DNA of 64,000 nucleotides, taken from assembly GCA_031382215.1 (NCBI GenBank), contig JANMYQ010000235.1, forward strand, positions 1 through 64,000. Reading direction: 5' to 3'. Of this stretch, positions 58,177 to 64,000 are shown one piece after another (within the stretch, counting starts at the first letter, position 1; each line of letters opens with the position of its first letter). A program made the position numbers and the translations under genes. Below the pieces are notes generated by a model. The model made no database searches, was not told the origin of the DNA, and saw only the letters and a list, made by a program, of their open reading frames with translations. This DNA comes from LGRD01 sp031382215. Lineage in GTDB: Bacteria; Pseudomonadota; Gammaproteobacteria; Burkholderiales; Burkholderiaceae_C.

Positions 58177-59766
58177 TCACGGCGCCACCGACGCCGGCCC
58201 GTCATCGCCCGACGGCGGCCCACCGTCGCCCGACGAGGGCTTGCGGCGCCTGCGCCGGCGCTTGCGTGCCGGGTCGGTGCCCTGGGCTGGGCCGTCACCT
58301 GAATCGAAGTCCGACCCGGCGTCCGATGCGCCGCCCACCACGCCGCCAGCGTGCGCGGCAGACCCGCTGCCGCCGCGGCGCCCGCGGTCCTGGTCACGCA
58401 CGCCGTCCAGCAAGCGCGCGCGGGACGGGTCGTCGGCGAGCGAGAAGTCTTCCCACCAGTTGGCGAGTTCGGCGTCGACCTCGCCGGCATCGCCGCGCAG
58501 CCGCAGAAAGTCGAAGCCGGCCCGGAAGCGCGGCTGCTCCACCAGCGTGTAGACGGTGTTGCCAGTGCGGCGCTCGAAGCGCGGCTGCATCAGCCAGATC
58601 TCGCGCATGTCGGCGGCCAGTTTGCCGCGGCCGGAGATGTCGCCGATGCGCGCGTCGAACACCGCATCCACCGCCTGCTGCAGCGCCGGGAACGACGGTT
58701 CGCCGGCGGCCTTGAGCTTTTGCCAGCGGTCCAGCACGTCGTGCCACAACATGCAGGCGAGCATGAAGCTGGGGGCCACCGGCTTGCCTTCGCCGACGCG
58801 GCGGTCGGTGTCGGCCAGCGCGAGCTGCACGAATTTTTCGCGCCCGTCGTGGCGGTGCGCTTCGTCGAGCGCCACGTCGAGCACCGGAAACACGCCGCGG
58901 TGCAGGCCCTGCTTGCGCAGTTCTTCAATGCTGGCCAGCGCGTGGCCGGTCTGCAGCAGCTTGATCATCTCGTCGAAGGTGCGCGACTGCGGCACGTTGT
59001 CGAGCAGGCCGACCATTTCCTTGATCGGCGCACGCGTCTTCGGCTCGATCTCGAAGCCCAGCTTGGCGGCAAAACGCACCGCGCGGATGATGCGCACCGG
59101 GTCTTCACGGTAACGCGCCGCCGGGTCGCCGATCATGCGCAGCAGCTTCTTCTTCGCGTCCTTGATGCCACCGTGGTAGTCGACCACGATCTCGCGCACC
59201 GGGTCGTAGTACATCGCGTTGACGGTGAAGTCGCGCCGCGCGGCGTCTTCGATCTGCGGGCCCCACACGTTGTCGCGCAGCACGCGGCCTTCGGCGTCGA
59301 CGACGCGGGTCTTGCCGGCCAGGTCGCCCTTCGACGTCTTCTCGTTGCCCGCGACCTGATCCGCTGCGGCGGCGTCCATCACGGCGCGAAAGGTCGAGAC
59401 CTCGATCACCTCGCTCAAGCCCCGGTCCTGCCGGCCGCGGCCGAACACCACATGCACGATGCGAAAGCGCCGCCCGATGATGAAGGCGCGCCGGAACAGG
59501 CCCTTGACCTGTTCGGGCGTGGCGTCGGTGGCCACGTCGAAATCTTTCGGCCCCAGGCCCACCAGCAGGTCGCGCACGGCGCCGCCGACGATGTAGGCCT
59601 CGAAGCCGCCGTCCACCAGCGTGCGCACGACCTTGATGGCGCGTTCGTCCACCAGTCCGGGGTCGATGCCGTGTTCGCTCTTGGGCACCTCGACTCTTTT
59701 GCCGGCCGGCGCCGAGCCGGCCTTCTTGGGAGAGCCGAGCAGTTTCTCGATGAAATTCTTGATCAT
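58177..59766 (-). CDS. pcnB: Poly(A) polymerase I
   Basis: A 529-residue nucleotidyltransferase that adds 3' poly(A) tails to RNA. The catalytic region shows IVGGAVRDLLVGLGPKDFDVATDATPEQVKGLF, with RRDFTVNAMYYDP and EDPVRIIRAVRFAAKLGF further on. A basic Arg/Lys-rich C-terminal tail (ARKRRRRRRKPS) is typical of bacterial PAP. Its ATG overlaps the stop codon of the HAD gene. Confidence 0.94.
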   Translation of the reverse strand: MIKNFIEKLLGSPKKAGSAPAGKRVEVPKSEHGIDPGLVDERAIKVVRTLVDGGFEAYIVGGAVRDLLVGLGPKDFDVATDATPEQVKGLFRRAFIIGRRFRIVHVVFGRGRQDRGLSEVIEVSTFRAVMDAAAADQVAGNEKTSKGDLAGKTRVVDAEGRVLRDNVWGPQIEDAARRDFTVNAMYYDPVREIVVDYHGGIKDAKKKLLRMIGDPAARYREDPVRIIRAVRFAAKLGFEIEPKTRAPIKEMVGLLDNVPQSRTFDEMIKLLQTGHALASIEELRKQGLHRGVFPVLDVALDEAHRHDGREKFVQLALADTDRRVGEGKPVAPSFMLACMLWHDVLDRWQKLKAAGEPSFPALQQAVDAVFDARIGDISGRGKLAADMREIWLMQPRFERRTGNTVYTLVEQPRFRAGFDFLRLRGDAGEVDAELANWWEDFSLADDPSRARLLDGVRDQDRGRRGGSGSAAHAGGVVGGASDAGSDFDSGDGPAQGTDPARKRRRRRRKPSSGDGGPPSGDDGPASVAP

Positions 59767-60449
59767 TCAAACAGTTTCAAAATGCGCCAGCCGCGGGCCT
59801 GTGCAATGGCCTGCAGCGCTGAAGAGGGGTTGGTCGCCACCGGATCGGTGGCACGCTCCAGCAGCGGCAGATCGTTGGGCGAATCGCTGTACACGCTGAT
59901 CCGCGCAAAGTGTGCCCATGCCGCACCGCGTGTCGCGAGCCACAGCTCGACCCGGCTGACCTTGCCTTCGCGGTAGCTCGGCGTACCCTCGATGCGGCCC
60001 GTGATGGTACCCCCATGCCCGCGCTCGAGCCGAACCGCGATCAAATCGGCAATGCCCAGGGCCCGGGCGATGGGGGCGGTGATGAAGTCGTTGGTGGCAG
60101 TGACCAGGGCCACCCAGTCGCCGCGTTGCTGATGTTCCTGCACCAGGGCCAGCGCGGCTGGGCGCAGTTGGGGTGCAATCACTTCCTGCATGAAGCGCGC
60201 ATGGGCTTCGTCGGCCTGCTGCACGCTGCGCTCGCGCAGCGGTTCGGTGGCGAAGTGAATGTAGGCATGGATGTCGAGCTGGCCGGCCTGGTACTGGGCA
60301 TAGAAGGCGTCGTTGCGGCGCCGGAACGCCGCCTCATCGACCCAGCCCAGGCGGATCACGAACTCGCCCCAGGCGTGGTCCGAATCCATCGGCAACAAGG
60401 TGTCGTCCAGATCGAACAGGCACAGATTCTTGTCCGGCTCACCGTTCAT
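59763..60449 (-). CDS. HAD-IB family phosphatase (SerB-like)
   Basis: A 228-residue HAD hydrolase of subfamily IB. Motif I FDLDDTLLPMDSD, motif II VTATNDFI, motif III Lys in EGKVSRV and motif IV SDSPNDLPLLE are all intact. Proteins like this in betaproteobacteria next to hda and pcnB act on phosphoserine or related small phosphates; the substrate is not proven. Overlaps hda and pcnB by four bases each. Confidence 0.87.
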   Translation of the reverse strand: MNGEPDKNLCLFDLDDTLLPMDSDHAWGEFVIRLGWVDEAAFRRRNDAFYAQYQAGQLDIHAYIHFATEPLRERSVQQADEAHARFMQEVIAPQLRPAALALVQEHQQRGDWVALVTATNDFITAPIARALGIADLIAVRLERGHGGTITGRIEGTPSYREGKVSRVELWLATRGAAWAHFARISVYSDSPNDLPLLERATDPVATNPSSALQAIAQARGWRILKLFE

Positions 60450-61114
60450 GCGCCGTCCTCGGCCAGCATCTGCTTCAGCAAGGGCACGGTCACGCTGCGC
60501 TTGGTGGCGAGCGAAAACTGATCGAGCCGATCGAGCAGCGCCATCAGGTGCTTCAGGTCGCGCGCAAAGCGCGTCAGCAGGTGGTCCATCACCTCGTCGG
60601 ACAGGAACACACCGCGCCGGTCGGCCTCGCGCCGCAGCGCTGCGCGCACCTCGGGTTCACCGAGCGGCTGCAACGAAAACACATGGCCCCACCCCAGCCG
60701 CGTGCGCAGGTCTTCGCGCAAGGGCAGGTCCACCGGCGGCACGCGGCCGGCCGCCACCACTGCAACGCCCTGCGTGGCGGACTGCACGAACAGCGCGAAC
60801 GCGGCCTGCTGCTGGTCGGGGTCGAGGCGCTCGCAGTCGTCGAGCACGATCAGGCTGCGCAGTTCGTCGTGCCCCCAGGGCACCGAGTCGCCGGGGTCGA
60901 ACCACGCGGTGCGCGCGCCTTGATCGTGAAAGCGCTGCGCTGCGGCCTGCAACAGGTGCGTCTTGCCGCTGCCGGCGGCGCCCCAAAGGTAGACCGGCGC
61001 GCTGGCCGCGGTGAGGGTCAGCAGGTGAGTCAGCGCCGGCGCATTTGCGCCGGGCATGAAGTTGTCGAACGAGCGCAGCGGCTCGGTTCCGATGGGCAAC
61101 GGGATCTGCCTCAT
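60446..61114 (-). CDS. hda: DnaA regulatory inactivator Hda
   Basis: A 222-residue DnaA-like AAA+ protein that, with the beta clamp, stimulates ATP hydrolysis by DnaA after initiation. The clamp-binding N terminus is MRQIPLPIG; Walker A is GAAGSGKTHLL; Walker B-like LIVLDDCERL; the arginine-finger region lies near RDLKHLMALLDRLDQFSL. Overlaps the permease stop codon (ATGA). Confidence 0.92.
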   Translation of the reverse strand: MRQIPLPIGTEPLRSFDNFMPGANAPALTHLLTLTAASAPVYLWGAAGSGKTHLLQAAAQRFHDQGARTAWFDPGDSVPWGHDELRSLIVLDDCERLDPDQQQAAFALFVQSATQGVAVVAAGRVPPVDLPLREDLRTRLGWGHVFSLQPLGEPEVRAALRREADRRGVFLSDEVMDHLLTRFARDLKHLMALLDRLDQFSLATKRSVTVPLLKQMLAEDGA

Positions 61115-62172
61115 CCTTTGTAGAGGTGACTTTCGAGGTACACGCCGCGCAGGCGCCGCACCGCCACCACCAGCACGGCACTCAAGGGCAAGGCGATCAG
61201 CACGCCGACAAAACCGAACAGGTGCGCGAAAGCGAGCAGCGCGAAAATCACCATCAGCGGGTTCATGCCGATGCGCTCGCCCACCAGGCGCGGCGTGAGG
61301 TACAGGCTCTCGCCGACCTGGCCGATGCCATAGACCACCGCCACCGCCACCACGCCGTACCAGCTGGCGAACTGCAGCACACCGGCCAGCAGCGCCATCA
61401 CCAGGCCGATGCCGAAGCCGACGTACGGAATGAACATGGCAAGGCCCGTGAACACGCCCACCGGCACGGCCAGGTCGAAGCGGAACAGCGCCAGCCCGAT
61501 GCTGTAGAACGCCGCCAGGATCAGCATCACCAGCAACTGGCCGCGCAGGTATTGGCCCAGGACGCTGTCGCATTCCTGCGTGAAGCCCTCGAAGGTCGCG
61601 CGCATGCGCGGCGGCACCATCCCGAGAACGCGGGTCACCAGGTTCGGCCAGTCCATCAGCAGGTAGAACAACACCACCGGCACCAGGATGACATTGCCGA
61701 CGATGGCCAGCAGGATGCTGCCGCCGATGCGCGCCGAGCTCAGCACGGTGGCGAGCCAGTCTTCGATGTTCGCATCGAGGTACTTCAGCACAAAGGCCTT
61801 GATGCTGGCCGTGTCGAGCGCGACGTTGATGCCGAACTGCGCCAGCCAGGGCGCCAGGCCGGTGTTCAGCTTCTCGGCCAGCAGCGGAATCTGCGCGCGC
61901 AGCAGCGGCAGTTCCTTGGTCATGATGGGCACGATCAGCAGGAACAGCGCGAGCAGCAGCAGGATCGCGGTCAGCTCCACCAGCGTGACCGCGAGCACAC
62001 GCGGCGTGCGCAAGGCCACCAAACGCTCCACCGCCGGGTGCAGCACATAGGCCAGCACCGCGCCGACCAGGAACGGCGTCAACACCGGCGCCAGCAGCCA
62101 GATCGCGGCCAGGCCCGCCGCGCCGATGGCGAGCCAGGTGAGGGTTTGGCGTTGGGTGGTGTTGAACTTCAT
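61111..62172 (-). CDS. AI-2E/PerM family permease
   Basis: A 353-residue membrane protein with seven or eight hydrophobic helices: LAIGAAGLAAIWLLAPVLTPFLVGAVLAYVLHP at the start, a large central domain, and the VGVFTGLAMFIPYVGFGIG motif typical of the family. Members include AI-2 exporters and sodium/proton antiporters; the substrate here cannot be told. First gene of the run permease-hda-HAD-pcnB-folK. Confidence 0.88.
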   Translation of the reverse strand: MKFNTTQRQTLTWLAIGAAGLAAIWLLAPVLTPFLVGAVLAYVLHPAVERLVALRTPRVLAVTLVELTAILLLLALFLLIVPIMTKELPLLRAQIPLLAEKLNTGLAPWLAQFGINVALDTASIKAFVLKYLDANIEDWLATVLSSARIGGSILLAIVGNVILVPVVLFYLLMDWPNLVTRVLGMVPPRMRATFEGFTQECDSVLGQYLRGQLLVMLILAAFYSIGLALFRFDLAVPVGVFTGLAMFIPYVGFGIGLVMALLAGVLQFASWYGVVAVAVVYGIGQVGESLYLTPRLVGERIGMNPLMVIFALLAFAHLFGFVGVLIALPLSAVLVVAVRRLRGVYLESHLYKG

Positions 62173-62260
62173 CGACTGGGGAGTGGCCGCGCTTGATGCA
62201 CGCGGTGATGGGCGCGGGAGCGCCGACGCCAGGGTGCATGAATTCTACGGGCGCCTCAAC

Positions 62261-63133
62261 TCAATGCAGGCGCGACGGCCCCGGCCCACCCATGCCGGCC
62301 AGCCGCTCACTGATGGCCGAATGGTCGTCGGCCCCGTGCGCGTTGGCCAGGTAGGCCGCCAGGTCACTGGCGGCAGATTCGTCCAGCCCAAGTTCGGCAC
62401 GCGCCAGGCCGCGGTCGCGCCGCTCTTCCCAGGCTTGCGGCAGCAGCACGACCAGGCGGTCCAGCACTGCCAGCAGGCGCGGCCAGTCTTCGGCGGTACG
62501 GTGGATTTCCTTCAGGTTGCGCAGCATGCGGGCCAGCACGTCGCGCGCCGGCGCGGCCTGCAGGAACAGGCCGAGCGGGGTGTCGAACTCGCCCAGCAGG
62601 CCGCGGTTGCGCTTGTACGGCACCAGCAACTCGTCGAGCTGCTCGCGTGACAGCGAATGGCCGGTGAACGGATCGACCACCACTTCGCCCTCGGGCATGC
62701 GCAGCTTGATCAGGAAGTGCCCCGGGAACGACACGCCGCGCGCCGTCAGCCCGATCTGCGTTGCCAGCTCGATGTACAGCACCGCCAAGGTGATCGGGAT
62801 GCCGCGCCGCGTGCTCAGCACCATGTGCAGGTAGCTGTTGCGCGGGTCGTAGTAATTGTTCACGTTGCCGGCGAAACCCATCTCCTGGAAAAAGAAGCGG
62901 TTCAACCATCGCAGGCGTTGCACCGGCACCGCGTCGAGCGGAATGCGGCGCTTGAGCCGGGCCGCAAGCTGGTCGATTTCGGCCAGCACGGTCTGCGTGT
63001 CGAGCTGCGGGAACTCGTCTTGCGCAATCGCCACGGCCGCCTCGGTCAGCGACAGGCTGGCGTCCTCGGCCACCAGGGTGGCAAAGTACTCGAGCGCGGT
63101 GGGCGGCTCGAATTGCAGCGGCGGCGCGGGCAT
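62261..63133 (-). CDS. SirB1 family protein (transglutaminase-like with TPR)
   Basis: A 290-residue soluble protein. The transglutaminase-like core contains FFQEMGFAGNVNNYYDPRNSYLHMVLSTRRGIPITLAVLYIELA and FPGHFLIKL, matching the SirB1_N domain, where the usual catalytic Cys is absent. A C-terminal helical repeat region follows. Function is unknown; the family is widely conserved next to murJ in betaproteobacteria. Confidence 0.88.
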   Translation of the reverse strand: MPAPPLQFEPPTALEYFATLVAEDASLSLTEAAVAIAQDEFPQLDTQTVLAEIDQLAARLKRRIPLDAVPVQRLRWLNRFFFQEMGFAGNVNNYYDPRNSYLHMVLSTRRGIPITLAVLYIELATQIGLTARGVSFPGHFLIKLRMPEGEVVVDPFTGHSLSREQLDELLVPYKRNRGLLGEFDTPLGLFLQAAPARDVLARMLRNLKEIHRTAEDWPRLLAVLDRLVVLLPQAWEERRDRGLARAELGLDESAASDLAAYLANAHGADDHSAISERLAGMGGPGPSRLH

Positions 63134-63151
63134 GAAAACAGTTTAGCCGCG

Positions 63152-63171
63152 GCGCCGGGCCGCCCCAAGCG
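63152..63171 (+). repeat. Dispersed 20-bp element, copy 2
   Basis: Identical, on the plus strand, to the minus-strand bases at 56794-56813. It sits in the 111-bp gap between the SirB1 and murJ genes, in a GC-rich stretch with further stems (GGGCC...GGCCC near 63188-63215). Confidence 0.6.
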
Positions 63172-63244
63172 CGGCTGCGCCCCAAGGGCCACGAAGGGCC
63201 CCTTTGTGGCCCCGGGGCCGGAGCGAAGCGACTGGGGGCACCAT

Positions 63245-64000
63245 TTAGCCGCGGCGCACGAATTCGCGCAGCCTCAACCCGGTGGCGGCGAGGGCGCCGA
63301 AGTACAGCAGCGCCGAGCCCCCCAGGAAGGCGGCGACCCAGCCGATGCGCACCCAGGGTTGCGCGCGCAGGCCGACCCAGTCGATCGTATGCGCGCCCCA
63401 GGCGAGCAAGGCACCGAGCAGGGCGGTCGCGAACACGACGCGCAGCGCGAAGACGCCCCAGCCGGGTGCCGGGGTGTAGGAACCGTTGCGACGCAGGCCG
63501 AAGAAGAGCCACGTGGCGTTGATCAATGCACCCAGCCCGATGGACAAGGCAAGCCCTGCATGTCCGAACATCGGCACCAGCAGCAGGTTCATCAACTGTG
63601 TCAGCACCAGCACCACCACGGCAATCTTGACCGGCGTGCGGATGTCTTGCCGCGCATAGAAGCCCGGCGCGAGGATCTTCACCCCCACCAGCCCCATGAG
63701 CCCGACGCCGTAACCCATCAGCGCGGTGCTCGTCTTCTGCACCGCGAATGCGTCGAACGCGCCATAGTGGAACAGCACCGTCACCAGCGCGGTCGGAAAC
63801 ACCAGCAACGCCACCGCACACGGCAGCGCCAGCAGCACCACCATGCGCAGGCCCCAGTCGAGCAGGCCCGAATACGTGGTCGCGTCACCCTTGGCCTGGG
63901 CGGCCGACAACTGCGGCAGCAGGATCACGCCCATCGCCACGCCCAGCAGTGCGGTCGGGAACTCCATCAGCCGATCCGCATACACCAGCCACGACACCGC
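63245..64000 (-). CDS. murJ: Lipid II flippase MurJ (C-terminal part, partial)
   Basis: The last 251 or so residues of a MOP-superfamily flippase; the N-terminal half lies beyond the right edge. YADRLMEFPTALLGVAMGVILLPQLS is the hallmark block, and the following helices match MurJ. It turns lipid II across the inner membrane for peptidoglycan synthesis. The stop codon is TAA at 63247-63245. Confidence 0.93.
   Translation of the reverse strand, partial: AVSWLVYADRLMEFPTALLGVAMGVILLPQLSAAQAKGDATTYSGLLDWGLRMVVLLALPCAVALLVFPTALVTVLFHYGAFDAFAVQKTSTALMGYGVGLMGLVGVKILAPGFYARQDIRTPVKIAVVVLVLTQLMNLLLVPMFGHAGLALSIGLGALINATWLFFGLRRNGSYTPAPGWGVFALRVVFATALLGALLAWGAHTIDWVGLRAQPWVRIGWVAAFLGGSALLYFGALAATGLRLREFVRRG

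Noticed and set aside
1..64000. tRNA, rRNA and transposase genes
   Set aside because: Gaps between genes were read for tRNA-like arms and inverted ends; none was convincing. A dedicated scan would settle it.

Overview
The window is chromosomal DNA of very high GC content (my estimate is close to 70%) from a betaproteobacterium of the order Burkholderiales. The placement is inferred from the gene content: an rpsP-rimM-trmD-rplS operon, EpsF/EpsG-type exopolysaccharide proteins, a CobD/CbiB-family protein beside a NUDIX CoA pyrophosphatase, a DUF4148 protein and paired pit/DUF47 phosphate genes. I found no rRNA, tRNA, CRISPR array, transposase or phage gene.

Region 1 (1-8456) is the carbon-metabolism highlight. 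One minus-strand operon, smtA-smtB-mct-mcl-mch-pcs, and the divergent gene meh encode the steps that distinguish the 3-hydroxypropionate bi-cycle, the CO2-fixation route worked out in Chloroflexus aurantiacus. They cover succinyl-CoA:malate CoA transfer, malyl-/methylmalyl-/citramalyl-CoA lyase, mesaconyl-CoA isomerisation and hydration, and trifunctional propionyl-CoA synthase (cut by the left edge). Region 2 (8504-14674) follows directly: dabA-dabB, an energy-coupled inorganic-carbon uptake pair, a divergent NhaR-like LysR regulator and a CbbR-like LysR regulator, with no RuBisCO in view. The two regions together look like one inorganic-carbon/glyoxylate assimilation block.

Region 3 (14744-19371) holds ordinary genes: a DUF599 membrane protein, an FMN reductase, pirin with a divergent LysR regulator, gluQ and an FKBP isomerase. 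Region 4 (19613-25480) is a single gene for a 1955-residue lipoprotein. It joins a copper-radical (galactose/glyoxal oxidase) domain with its full set of metal and radical residues to a beta-propeller, a two-haem peroxidase domain, two discoidin-like repeats and a PA14 domain.

Region 5 (25536-41632) is an exopolysaccharide locus: tandem paralogous glycosyltransferases, flippase, polymerase, a secreted glycoside hydrolase, another glycosyltransferase, a one-module NRPS (C-A-PCP-TE), a half-length glycosyltransferase, the priming sugar transferase, and the EpsG/EpsF kinase and chain-length pair. Sigma-54-like promoter elements and dyads stand in front of its two minus-strand transcription units. 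No outer-membrane exporter or exosortase is present.

Region 6 (41791-64000) is housekeeping: a PHB-type esterase with an RHH regulator and a striking nested palindromic operator, fumC, a DEAD-box helicase, orn, an M48 protease, rsgA, the ribosomal-protein operon with a hexanucleotide repeat inside trmD, pit/DUF47 with a Pho-box-like element, folK, pcnB, an HAD phosphatase, hda, an AI-2E-type permease, a SirB1-family protein and murJ (cut by the right edge).
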